Assembly: GCF_024733555.1 (NCBI RefSeq)
Contig: NZ_JANIOF010000001.1
Span: 2,662,777-2,726,776 of the forward strand
Reading direction: 5' to 3'
DNA from: Paenibacillus sp. SC116
Lineage (GTDB): Bacteria > Bacillota > Bacilli > Paenibacillales > Paenibacillaceae
DNA length: 64,000 nucleotides
Part shown: positions 39,319 to 47,868 of the stretch, in pieces
Layout of the letters: each line of letters opens with the position of its first letter
Position numbering within the stretch: position 1 is the first letter of the stretch
Position numbers and translations under genes: made by a program
The notes under the pieces: generated by a model
Database searches by the model: none
What the model was told of the DNA's origin: nothing
The model's input: the letters and a program-made list of their open reading frames with translations, nothing else

Positions 39319-39342
39319 GTGCCATGACCTAAGCCACGGCAC
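39319..39342 (-). other. Hairpin just downstream of brxC
   Basis: GTGCC-TG pairs with CA-GGCAC around an 8-nt loop in the brxC-pglX gap; the minus-strand sequence after it contains an A-run rather than a T-run. It is more likely an RNA-processing or stability element than a terminator. Confidence 0.5.
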
Positions 39343-39348
39343 ATTGGA

Positions 39349-42300
39349 TTAATCAATAAACTCGATTTGTTTGTTACTCTTAATAATCTGCTTCAGCCTT
39401 GCTGACAATGTATTCAACAACATATCTACATCTTCTTCTGTCCGTAAAGTCTTAGTAGCCAGCAAATTATTCACTCTTACTCGTTCTCTCTGAGGAACTG
39501 TTTTCACTGCTACATATGGCTCTTTTCCTTCAACCACTGCTTCTGGTTGTTCCACTTGTTTTTTCTCAAATTCATGAATCTCACGATTGATTGTGATATC
39601 TTGTCTATCTCTAAAGGCGGCGCTTTGTGTTATAGTCGCATCCACTTTAAAGATATCGGTTAACTCATTCATACCGCTGTATAAATTATTGTAGTAATCC
39701 AGAATTTTTTTCCTTGTTTCTTCGGAAACTCCATCCTCATTAGCACGTAAAGTAAGATGATCGAGATCCAGTTGGATGACACTTTTCGCCGCTAATTTCT
39801 TTTCTTCAAGTATCGCCTGAATCTGCTCATCAATTTTATTCACAAGCTCAGGTATGTCCTTGATTTTTCGATAAGGTTGTACTTCCGTTAAGATCGCTCG
39901 CAACGTTTCAGCATTGCCTTTAATCTCGTCATCTGATAAATAAACATCGTTGTCTTTGTACTTCTCGATTGCACGAAGTCCTTTATCAAAGATGTCCTTT
40001 TGTGAAGCGAAGAAACTTTTCACATACGTAACATCTTCTTCCCATTCCAACAAATTATCTTCAAAATCACGAAGCTTCGTGAAGAACGAGACGTTATCTA
40101 ATCCTTTTGTAAATTCATCGAAATAATCCGATCCTTTGTCTAATAGACTACTACCAGGGTACTTTCTTCCTTCGTAGCGATTCTTGAGTGCATTGATCTC
40201 TTTTACCTGATCTTCAATCAATCCTCGAATATCTCTTACCAACCCATCCTCATCATCTGCTACGTCTGTTTTATTGAACACTTGCCTACAGATGTTTTTC
40301 GCAACTTTCAGCAGTGATTCGTCAACGATAACCCGTTTCACAACGATGACCTTATCGACTTCACTTGCCTTGGTCAAAGCATTAACAGCATTTCCATCTT
40401 CTGGCCCCATATATTCCGAATTAAGTCTCAATCGAATCCGTTGTTCTTTCATTAACTCCGCAATCAAGCCTGCAATGTCGAGATCTTTCCAACCGTAAGG
40501 CTTATCCTTAAAGCGATCTAATAACACTTTGACTCGAATTTGCTTCTGAATGCTGTCCTGCAAGCTGATAAAGTCCATGACTTCTTTGACTGCCAACTCA
40601 TTCGCACTCGTAGCCGCTCCATCAATAGTCAATTGCTCGGTATTTCTTCTCAAGATCGCAATCAGATCCTTCTCTGAGTCCAAGTACGTCTTAATATAAC
40701 CAAGCTTTGTATACACATTCTCGACCAACGACAGGAAGCCAGCATTAATCCGCTCTTTAACTGCTGAACCTTTGATCTCAGCTCTATTACCATTAATGAA
40801 GAATACGCCACCTTTGATGGCTTCTTCCAGCATATCTCTCACTCTACGCCTGCGATCTCTCGCCTCAGATTGTTTATTGTTCAAGATGTTCTGAATGCTT
40901 TCTGGGAGTTGTGACGGGTTTATCTTCTTCCGATACTCTTCAATCTTGAGCACTTCTTCGATCTCTTCCACATAAGCTTCATTCGCACCCAGCTTGAGAA
41001 TCATCTCGCCTGTACCAGAAGACATGAGCATCAACTCTTGATCTGACTTGGCGTAATGATCTGAGAGCGGCGAAAGAATATTAATGCCGATGCTCGATGT
41101 TTGATTACCGATATTCTTCTCATCCATCTTCTGATTATAGGAGAATTGGTACTGAGAAGAATAACGATATCTCTTGTCATCGTATAAGTCCTGATAGATA
41201 TAAGTAGCAAGCTCCCGCTTAATGACATCCTCTTCAATCTTCACACCTTTGATCTCACGGTTAATATCCTGCTCATCATCCGTCAAGAACAAGTAGAATT
41301 CACCATTCTTCTGAATTAGTGTTTGGGATATCAGTTTACGAAGCGATATCTTAATTTTCTCCTTCAAAGCCAACTTATCTTCATCGATCTGTGTAACCAT
41401 TAGCGTAGCAATATTATCAATATTTGCAGGAAGCTCTTTAATATACTTAATCATGAATAGCACTTTAAGCAAATCCATGTTAAACGGATCATCTTTTAAT
41501 GCTGGATTCTCATATGCACCTTCAATAACCCTTGAAATGGTTGGAGTTAAGAACTCTTTAATCGTATCGTAGAAGGCATAGAATGGAATTAGTGTTCCTT
41601 CCTCCGAATCCTTGAAACGTAAACCAGCCTCTTTGAAGGCTGATAGCATGGAACGTTCCCCTTCTGATAAATGCTTACCTGAACTACCGTGCTTACGTAC
41701 TTGTTCAAAAACATTCTGAAGCAGCTTAAACTGGTATGGAAGGAACGGATATACATCGGCAAACTCCAAATCGTTCTCATAACCACGCAAATCCGCAGTA
41801 CTATCCTTAAAGCTCATTAGGTTTTTGAGTGCAGCACTCTCATCATGATAAATTTGCTTCAACTTATCGGCAACATGTTCCTTCTTTTCGAGAATTCGCT
41901 TCTTAATAACCTCATCTACCGATATGGAGGATAGAGATAGTCTCGTATCAAACCGTCCTTGGATACGAGAAAAGTCATCACCCTTCACTTTCACAATGCT
42001 ATCGATACTTTCCTGCGAAGTCACCATAATCCACACTTTACCTGAGCCATGCGTTCCAAGATCCTCTGCCAACGTTTGAAGGTTGAGCATCAGCTGTCGG
42101 CTGTCGCCTATGTACTGTCCAATCTCATCGACCAAGAAAATCAGATGGAAATTGTCCCCCTTTTGGGCAACATACTCTTTGACATCCTTCGAAAACTTCT
42201 CGATGCTAATCTCAAAGTTATTCACACCGTTCTCAAACCAGTTTCTCGCTGTTTCTTCAGACATAGAAGTAACCTTTGTTAAGGCTCCAATCACATAGTC

Positions 42301-42912
42301 AGCATCAAAATAGAAAGTGTTTCTGCGTTCTATCCACTCTTCGCCTGCCGATGCTTTAAACTCCTGCTTAAAGTCCTCGTACACACCTTCCTTGGTCAGA
42401 TACTTCTCCATCTCCGCCACACCAGGTATATCACCATAGAAGCCCTGATGCTCGTAAAAGACTTTCGAGAATACTCTGAGGATGGCATCTTCTTTCGATT
42501 TGTTATCCAAGGAGCTTTTTGAATCGATATTGAAAAGAATAACTTCCGTATCCACGTTAGCAGTTCGCTTCATATTAGCGTAGATGAGTTCATCTTGAAT
42601 TTTATTAGCAAAGAAATCTACTGCTCGCTTGTCTTTTGCTTTCTTATTCTCAAGCAAGTAAGCTAGGATCTTCAAAAAGTGTGATTTACCCGAACCGAAG
42701 AAGCCTGATATCCAAACGCCCATTTTATCTGTATGGCCGTCGATCCCTTGCTGATAATTCTCATAAAACTTAGATAAGTGCTTATTCAGCTCTCGTGTCA
42801 CGACATATTCATCAAGTTCCTGATAAATGTTATCTTCATCGGTCTGGGCGACCTTAATTACACCTTTTATACTACGTTCGATGTCTTTGATAAACATGTC
42901 TTTAATTAGCAC
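39349..42912 (-). CDS. brxC: BREX type 1 BrxC, P-loop ATPase
   Basis: An 1187-residue ATPase with Walker A in GFFGSGKSHFLKIL (residues about 70-80), a likely Walker B in HLIFLVDEIGQYIGD (around 265), long helical and coiled regions, and the family C-terminus. BrxC is an ORC/Cdc6-like ATPase essential to type 1 BREX, needed for methylation and exclusion, and is thought to assemble with BrxB, PglZ and PglX. Its length is normal for the family. It follows brxB by 20 nt and shares the operon promoter upstream of the leader gene. Confidence 0.95.
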   Translation of the reverse strand: MLIKDMFIKDIERSIKGVIKVAQTDEDNIYQELDEYVVTRELNKHLSKFYENYQQGIDGHTDKMGVWISGFFGSGKSHFLKILAYLLENKKAKDKRAVDFFANKIQDELIYANMKRTANVDTEVILFNIDSKSSLDNKSKEDAILRVFSKVFYEHQGFYGDIPGVAEMEKYLTKEGVYEDFKQEFKASAGEEWIERRNTFYFDADYVIGALTKVTSMSEETARNWFENGVNNFEISIEKFSKDVKEYVAQKGDNFHLIFLVDEIGQYIGDSRQLMLNLQTLAEDLGTHGSGKVWIMVTSQESIDSIVKVKGDDFSRIQGRFDTRLSLSSISVDEVIKKRILEKKEHVADKLKQIYHDESAALKNLMSFKDSTADLRGYENDLEFADVYPFLPYQFKLLQNVFEQVRKHGSSGKHLSEGERSMLSAFKEAGLRFKDSEEGTLIPFYAFYDTIKEFLTPTISRVIEGAYENPALKDDPFNMDLLKVLFMIKYIKELPANIDNIATLMVTQIDEDKLALKEKIKISLRKLISQTLIQKNGEFYLFLTDDEQDINREIKGVKIEEDVIKRELATYIYQDLYDDKRYRYSSQYQFSYNQKMDEKNIGNQTSSIGINILSPLSDHYAKSDQELMLMSSGTGEMILKLGANEAYVEEIEEVLKIEEYRKKINPSQLPESIQNILNNKQSEARDRRRRVRDMLEEAIKGGVFFINGNRAEIKGSAVKERINAGFLSLVENVYTKLGYIKTYLDSEKDLIAILRRNTEQLTIDGAATSANELAVKEVMDFISLQDSIQKQIRVKVLLDRFKDKPYGWKDLDIAGLIAELMKEQRIRLRLNSEYMGPEDGNAVNALTKASEVDKVIVVKRVIVDESLLKVAKNICRQVFNKTDVADDEDGLVRDIRGLIEDQVKEINALKNRYEGRKYPGSSLLDKGSDYFDEFTKGLDNVSFFTKLRDFEDNLLEWEEDVTYVKSFFASQKDIFDKGLRAIEKYKDNDVYLSDDEIKGNAETLRAILTEVQPYRKIKDIPELVNKIDEQIQAILEEKKLAAKSVIQLDLDHLTLRANEDGVSEETRKKILDYYNNLYSGMNELTDIFKVDATITQSAAFRDRQDITINREIHEFEKKQVEQPEAVVEGKEPYVAVKTVPQRERVRVNNLLATKTLRTEEDVDMLLNTLSARLKQIIKSNKQIEFID

Positions 42913-42932
42913 ACATCTTCCCCCTCTGGTTG

Positions 42933-43499
42933 TTAATCCACTAAACGGAATGCCCTATAATAGTTATCATCTTTAAAACGATCGAATAAGCGTAAGGATA
43001 GTCCATCGTACTTGCCTGGGAAGAACATAATCACAGGGATTTTATCCAGCACTTCTTGAAGATTATTCAAGATATTATGTGAGCGAACAAATGGATAAAC
43101 CTTCCCCACGCCTGTGATGATTACGACGTTATGATCGCCCAATTGCTCCTGAATCTTTTGCAGAAAGATATCAGGCTTCGCAAAATTAGCCATCGCTTTA
43201 AACAAAGCTTCCTTCCCCTGCTTCTCTTCCATCTGAGGAATTCGCTCGAATATTCTCTTCTCCTTAGCAATCTCAATAAGCATCTTGTATAGATCAAACT
43301 CAATGAGCCTGCGGCCAGAGCCTTCGTAATTGAATTCCTTCAATATATGTGGGATGTAGTCTCTTACTACAAGTTCATGCTCAGGCTCGTAATCAAATAC
43401 GTAAAAGCTAATCTCATTCCCCAATCCTCTACCCTCAATAAACTTATCTTCCTTTATCTTCGGTATGATCTTGTCGAGTCTACTATTCAAATTCGCCAT
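42933..43499 (-). CDS. brxB: BREX type 1 BrxB (DUF1788)
   Basis: A 188-residue protein of the DUF1788 family: N-terminal LNSRLDKIIPKIKEDKF, central GRRLIEFDLYKMLIEI, HNVVIITGVGKVYPFVRSHNILNNL, and the C-terminal PVIMFFPGKYDGLSLRLF, which is the most conserved part of BrxB. It is a core BREX factor, probably a scaffold for PglZ. The ATG at 43499 is chosen over one four codons upstream because it follows GAGGT at normal spacing and begins 1 nt after the brxA stop, implying coupled translation. Confidence 0.93.
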   Translation of the reverse strand: MANLNSRLDKIIPKIKEDKFIEGRGLGNEISFYVFDYEPEHELVVRDYIPHILKEFNYEGSGRRLIEFDLYKMLIEIAKEKRIFERIPQMEEKQGKEALFKAMANFAKPDIFLQKIQEQLGDHNVVIITGVGKVYPFVRSHNILNNLQEVLDKIPVIMFFPGKYDGLSLRLFDRFKDDNYYRAFRLVD

Positions 43500-43500
43500 A

Positions 43501-44100
43501 CTATACCTCACCCATTGCTCTTACATAAGCAGTGTCTCCGATTTGAATCAAATGCTGTTTTAACTGATCGTCCATCAACAGTCTGCTTAATTCACCTGTC
43601 TGCTTATCCTTCAAAATTCCTGCATCGTATAAAACCTTAACATAGACCTGTTTCAACCTATTCATCGTCTGTTCCGTCCAAGCCGCTACTCTTGGATTCT
43701 GCTCAGCTTTAGATGCAATATACAAGTTAATATCCTTCTTTTCCAAAATATAATTTCCATCTTCAAACTTCTCTTGGATAACTTCATTCATAAATTCATA
43801 AAAGAGCCTGTCCGTCTTCATGATTGCATATAGATTAATGATTTTACCTGATTCTAACGATTGCTCCAGTACCATTTGACATAGTGCATCATCGAGTATA
43901 CTTACTCTTCGCAATACTGATGGCAAGCTTCTTCTAATGCTCGACTTGACCTGATATTGAAATAGATTATCCGTGTTCACCTTTTCCTTTATTTCCACTT
44001 CTTCCAGCCCTTGAACCCTAAGTCCTACTACCTGTTTCAACTCATAAAATAGGAACGATGCCCCAGTTATGGTTGCACTATATTCTAATTCTATGGTCAT
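43501..44100 (-). CDS. brxA: BREX type 1 BrxA (DUF1819)
   Basis: A 199-residue protein of the DUF1819 family, a small helical DNA-binding protein with a NusB-like fold. Recognisable stretches are YSATITGASFLFYELKQVV, NLFQYQVKSSIRRSLPSVLRRVSILDD and LNRLKQVYVKVLYDAGIL. BrxA is the usual first core gene of type 1 BREX. Its AGGGAGC ribosome site overlaps the end of the upstream small gene, so the two are coupled. Confidence 0.92.
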   Translation of the reverse strand: MTIELEYSATITGASFLFYELKQVVGLRVQGLEEVEIKEKVNTDNLFQYQVKSSIRRSLPSVLRRVSILDDALCQMVLEQSLESGKIINLYAIMKTDRLFYEFMNEVIQEKFEDGNYILEKKDINLYIASKAEQNPRVAAWTEQTMNRLKQVYVKVLYDAGILKDKQTGELSRLLMDDQLKQHLIQIGDTAYVRAMGEV

Positions 44101-44103
44101 GGT

Positions 44104-44385
44104 TTAGCTCCCTGCCTTCACTTCAAAACAATTTATGTCATTAATCATTCCATTCATATGTAACACCTTTTCAATTACTTCAAGTCGTCGTTTTCCACAC
44201 TGTTGTTTGAGAATTGTCGTAAATTCATTCTCTTTCCATATCTTCATAGGGTTATTTGTGTAAATGCTGGATACCTTACTGATCATATCTTCTTCAGTAA
44301 TTAGATTTGCCCAATATCCATCGACAACACCATTTATAACTGTTGCCAGTTCTCTTTGTGTTTTGTAGAACAGTTTAATCTCCAA
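44104..44385 (-). CDS. Small BREX leader protein (TIGR04540-like)
   Basis: A 93-residue basic helical protein beginning MEIKLFYKTQRELATVINGVVDG.. from a TTG codon that follows GAGGTG at ideal spacing. A longer frame from an upstream ATG lacks this support. The pattern (FYKTQRELA, YWANLITEED, FTTILKQQCGKRRLEVIEKVL) resembles the small uncharacterised TIGR04540 family as I remember it; this is not checked. It is the first gene behind the BREX promoter and ends 3 nt before brxA. Possible roles are a regulator of the operon or an accessory factor; nothing in the sequence decides between them. Confidence 0.7.
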   Translation of the reverse strand: MEIKLFYKTQRELATVINGVVDGYWANLITEEDMISKVSSIYTNNPMKIWKENEFTTILKQQCGKRRLEVIEKVLHMNGMINDINCFEVKAGS

Positions 44386-44420
44386 AATTAACACCTCGTC
44401 GCACATCAAGTAATACTTTA

Positions 44421-44449
44421 ATATTATTTCATTCTTACTTTTTTCTCAA
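44421..44449 (-). promoter_or_regulatory. Vegetative-type promoter of the BREX operon
   Basis: On the minus strand TTGAGA (44449-44444), a 17-nt spacer and TAATAT (44426-44421) form a near-consensus housekeeping promoter. Transcription would start near 44414, about 29 nt before the TTG start of the leader gene. Upstream of it, to about 44665, I see no gene. Confidence 0.8.
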
Positions 44450-44664
44450 TGGAAGATACCTGCAGCATAAAAGAAAAACCGCCATATCAGCGACTCCATC
44501 CATCAAGTATTCAGTAAATATTACAAAATGCTTGAACTATCATCGAATATTGAAGCATGTATTAATATCATTAGACCAATCCTGAATAAGGTTAAAACAG
44601 TACCCCAAGCTTCCTCTTAATCTCCATAAAACCATTATGGATTTTTTGTACAACTCATTTTGAT

Positions 44665-44837
44665 TTTTATCCATATGCATAAAAATTCCTAGCATGAGTA
44701 ATTCCCCGTCTCAGGGAAACCTCGATCGTTTTCCAATTTGCTGATTGCTTGTCTTGTCGTACTCAACTTTTCTGCTGACATGTCTTGAAAAAGTCCCCTT
44801 TGTCTTCTTACTTATAAAGATTTTCACTAAAAGTCAT
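44665..44837 (-). pseudogene. Relic of an XRE-family regulator (N-terminal part)
   Basis: From an ATG at 44837 the minus strand reads MTFSENLYK and then a stop. A shift of frame recovers MSAEKLSTTRQAISKLENDRGFPETGN, the helix-turn-helix of an XRE regulator, after which the gene ends. It lies directly upstream of the BREX promoter. It is one of three such relics bordering the island. Confidence 0.75.
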
Positions 44838-45065
44838 CGTCGTGTCCCTTTTTTTGATACCCAAGTTGTGTGAAAGCAAAGCTGTTGTTCTATCACTCTA
44901 CGAGTGTATATTGTCAACTTTTACAGTTACACTTTAGTTACAGCATGCATTTACACACAAAAACACGAAAAAAACGCCCTAGATCATTATCTAAGGCGTC
45001 GAGCATCGTAACATGTTGTATCATGTCGCGACTTCACTATATACTCGATTACACTGTGACTTCAT
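44700..45065. repeat. Diverged long repeat, copy A (pairs with 54855-55195)
   Basis: This copy holds, in minus-strand order, a terminator-like stem, a promoter region and the start of an XRE regulator relic. The same arrangement with recognisably similar sequence occurs just past glmS. Shared blocks include TCATCGTCGT / TCATAGTCGT, the TATCACTCTAC stretch, TATTGTCAACTT and the CCTAGAT stem. Two GTTAC words 11 bp apart (44926 and 44937) lie immediately upstream of a TTGACA -35 (44917-44912). The two copies bracket the Wadjet operon. Confidence 0.7.
44974..44999 (-). terminator. Terminator-like stem in repeat copy A
   Basis: An 11-bp stem with one mismatch, ACGCCCTAGAT against ATCTAAGGCGT, is followed on the minus strand by seven T. 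It corresponds to the glmS terminator in the other repeat copy and now lies between the kinase gene and the BREX promoter, where it could still insulate the two. Confidence 0.75.
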
Positions 45066-45333
45066 TTCAAAGCGACAATAACTAAAGTCAGTTGTAAAAA
45101 ATCTTTGTAATCAATTTTGTTGATTTATTGGATTTGTCGCAGCATGTGAAAAATGGGAAGAACAAAAAGTAAAGGACCCTAAAAAACAACATCAAATAGT
45201 TTCAATGGGTGCGAACTGTTAGATGTCAGTAGCACATAGTAAACAGACTGTGTGATTTTCATAGTATATCTAGGCTATACATGGCACTCCTACTACATTC
45301 GCCCGAATCAAAAACACTGAATATGCTAGTTCT

Positions 45334-47454
45334 TTAATAGTCATCTAAAACGAAACGTATATCGAATGGATATTGAGTATTTCTCAAAAGACTAATTAAT
45401 AAGTCATGAGAAGATAAAAATTCCTTCCCAATTATATTCGCTATTTCTTGAGATAATTTATCCTGACCAGTCAAATTACCTATAATATCGACCAATATAG
45501 CTTGAGCTAAAGGGTTCTTCTTCTCTAGTGCAATTACTAATATCAAATTTAAAGTAGATATTTGCAGTGCTAGATTTTGTGATATTTTATAAATTCCATT
45601 CAAATGCTCTGAAAGGCGACCCCACTCTTCTTCATTACATTCTATCACTCTGTAAATGTTCACTTTTGCTATATGTATAAATGGCACCATTACCGTTTCA
45701 TGCTTTGCACATTCCTCAAGCACATCAATGGGAATGGATAAGAATGGTCTAACGAATTTTTCAACGACTTCATTTGATTCTTCAATATTCACTATAGATA
45801 GACATTTTAAAACGTGCTCCACATCGAAAAAGAAATCTTGGAATGCATAAGATTTTAAACTGCCAAATAAATAATCACTTTGAGCCAAACTATTATTTAA
45901 ATCATCCATTAATTCTAGGGCAGTTTGGTACCTCTTAGAACGATCCTCCTCCATTGCTTTTCCAACAATAGGCTGATATTTAATAAGCGTTCTGAATCCT
46001 TGCTCAGGTGATTCTCCGCTAAATATGAAATACATGATGGCACCTAGCGAATAAATATCAGACAGAGAATCTGCATTTTTCAAGCTTTTCTTTTGCTCTG
46101 GAGCAGTAAACGCAGCTCTTCCATATGCTATGTTAGAATGTCTTGTGATTGAAGAAAGCGATTGGTCATCTCTCGCTAAACCAAAATCAGCAATTTTCGC
46201 CAATCTTGTCTTGTCACTGTTGGAAAATATCAAGATATTATGTGGGGCTATATCTCTGTGACTTATTTTATAACTATGTAGATAAGATACGCCGCAAAGT
46301 ATATCTTTAAATATACTTAATTTAATTTCCTCTGATGCGGCAGGGTTTAATTCTAGCCATTTCTCTAAAGAAGTTTCCGCTAAAGGCATTGTGAATAGAG
46401 CAGGCTCGTTATCGAGCTTTATTTTGTCAACTTTAATAATATTAACATGAGATATCCTTTCTCTTAAAAGTCTGACCTCTCTTTTAAAGCGGAGTAAATA
46501 GTCCTCCCCTTCCTTTCCATAATCTTGAAAGAATACCGACTTCTCAAAGAGTACTTTACATGCCATTTCTTTTTTTGAAATTGAATCAAAAACTCTGTAA
46601 ACTTCAGCAAACCCACCTGATCCGATTTTTTTCAATGGAATTAGGTGATTTTTTTGCTCTTCTCCATTTTGGTTTTCTAAAGCCCACAAACGACGGGCTA
46701 ATCTATTTGAATACGGACAGAATATGATGCGGTACCCATATAAAATATGTATAATCTGTTCTTTATCAGGTTTTAAAATGATGTCATTTCCGTTATCCAA
46801 GTGATTTAACACTTGTAGTGCAAACAACATCATCTTGCCTCCATCCGAATTAGGTGCTAAAGCATGAAAATCATCTGTAAGTTTGTAGGAAAATAAAGGT
46901 AAAAACATATTATTTTCTACAGGTAAATTGTCAAAAGTTTTTTTCACTAGGTTAAGTAATTGCCTAAGTAAATTTGATTTATTTTTATACATCAAATGAA
47001 TAGATGGTGCATTTTGATAGTTTGATATGAACGAAACAAATCTATCAAACGGACTTTCCTCCTTAGATAGACTCAAAAAAGACTGAAAGAACAGTTCCTT
47101 CTTTTTTTCAAATCTGTGTTTATCTTCGCTTTTGGACGTTAAGTTCCCCAAAAAGTATAATTGTAGAAGATCGTTTATATCCAGACCTTCAAATGAATCT
47201 TTATATTTTGTTTTCATAATAGCTTTTTCAAATTTTGCAGCAGTAATCGTTAGTGGCTTGTCATTCCTGTATACCTCACCAAAAAAACCTTCTAACGTTT
47301 GTAGTTGGTATGGTGATAGATCGCTAAGGACAACTTTAGTACCCTTACTAATTCTTCCATAACTTCGGTATTTATCCCGAAAAAGTGTAAACAAAGCACT
47401 AAATCCTCGCTCATTTCGAAAAACTTCCGCGAGTTCCTCTACTGAAGACTTCAT
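45334..47454 (-). CDS. JetD-like N-terminal domain fused to a Ser/Thr protein kinase
   Basis: The protein has 706 residues. Residues 1 to ~250 (GFSALFTLFRDKYRSYGRI, LSPYQLQTLEGFFG, LPLFSYKLTDDFHALA...GGKMMLFALQVL) resemble the N-terminal domain of TIGR02679, the type II Wadjet JetD. The C-terminal TOPRIM-like half of JetD is absent. Instead residues ~274-530 form a complete Hanks-type kinase: IGSGGFAEVY, Lys300, Glu326, HRD 399-401, Asn406, DFG 423-425, APE 451-453. A helical ~170-residue tail follows. It stands where jetD is expected, downstream of jetC, but behind a 414-nt gap, with AAGGGAG before its ATG. I infer that it is the effector of the JetABC machine. The kinase call is firm; the JetD likeness rests on remembered family patterns. 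Confidence 0.88.
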   Translation of the reverse strand: MKSSVEELAEVFRNERGFSALFTLFRDKYRSYGRISKGTKVVLSDLSPYQLQTLEGFFGEVYRNDKPLTITAAKFEKAIMKTKYKDSFEGLDINDLLQLYFLGNLTSKSEDKHRFEKKKELFFQSFLSLSKEESPFDRFVSFISNYQNAPSIHLMYKNKSNLLRQLLNLVKKTFDNLPVENNMFLPLFSYKLTDDFHALAPNSDGGKMMLFALQVLNHLDNGNDIILKPDKEQIIHILYGYRIIFCPYSNRLARRLWALENQNGEEQKNHLIPLKKIGSGGFAEVYRVFDSISKKEMACKVLFEKSVFFQDYGKEGEDYLLRFKREVRLLRERISHVNIIKVDKIKLDNEPALFTMPLAETSLEKWLELNPAASEEIKLSIFKDILCGVSYLHSYKISHRDIAPHNILIFSNSDKTRLAKIADFGLARDDQSLSSITRHSNIAYGRAAFTAPEQKKSLKNADSLSDIYSLGAIMYFIFSGESPEQGFRTLIKYQPIVGKAMEEDRSKRYQTALELMDDLNNSLAQSDYLFGSLKSYAFQDFFFDVEHVLKCLSIVNIEESNEVVEKFVRPFLSIPIDVLEECAKHETVMVPFIHIAKVNIYRVIECNEEEWGRLSEHLNGIYKISQNLALQISTLNLILVIALEKKNPLAQAILVDIIGNLTGQDKLSQEIANIIGKEFLSSHDLLISLLRNTQYPFDIRFVLDDY

Positions 47455-47868
47455 AAATACACTCCCTTAAAAATATACCTACATATGGATCTATATCAAT
47501 TTTTTGATACTCGAAACAAGATGGAATAAAATCCTTCACTTACTGACGCATTATGATAGCTCTATAGATTCAATTACAATTACAACGCTCTGTGTGTCCT
47601 CTATTTCATCCTTTTAGTGATTAAAGTTATCCAAAAATAAGCCGGTAACTATTGAAGCTTTTTCGGACCACGTATCTTCCCAAATGCTAACAGAAATTTG
47701 TATTCTAGTTATACAGACAATCTTTAACTGTGTTCTTCAGACTTTAACTTTAACTCGAGCTTTTTTAAACGAACCATAGCTCTCATAACAAGAAACGAAT
47801 AATTGAAGATGACGAGTAAAATGCCCATCCTTTTTAGTTCAAATATGGCTTAATTGAAGTCCATTTGT
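47455..47868. other. Gap between jetC and the kinase gene
   Basis: This AT-rich 414-nt stretch shows no open frame that continues JetD and no obvious terminator. A minus-strand pair TTGATA, 16 nt, TATATT sits close to the kinase ribosome site, but too close to be convincing. Whether the kinase is co-transcribed with jetABC cannot be told from sequence. Confidence 0.5.

Noticed and set aside
47455..47868. A degenerate jetD between jetC and the kinase
   Set aside because: No TOPRIM-like motifs or extended frame could be read in any of the minus-strand frames.
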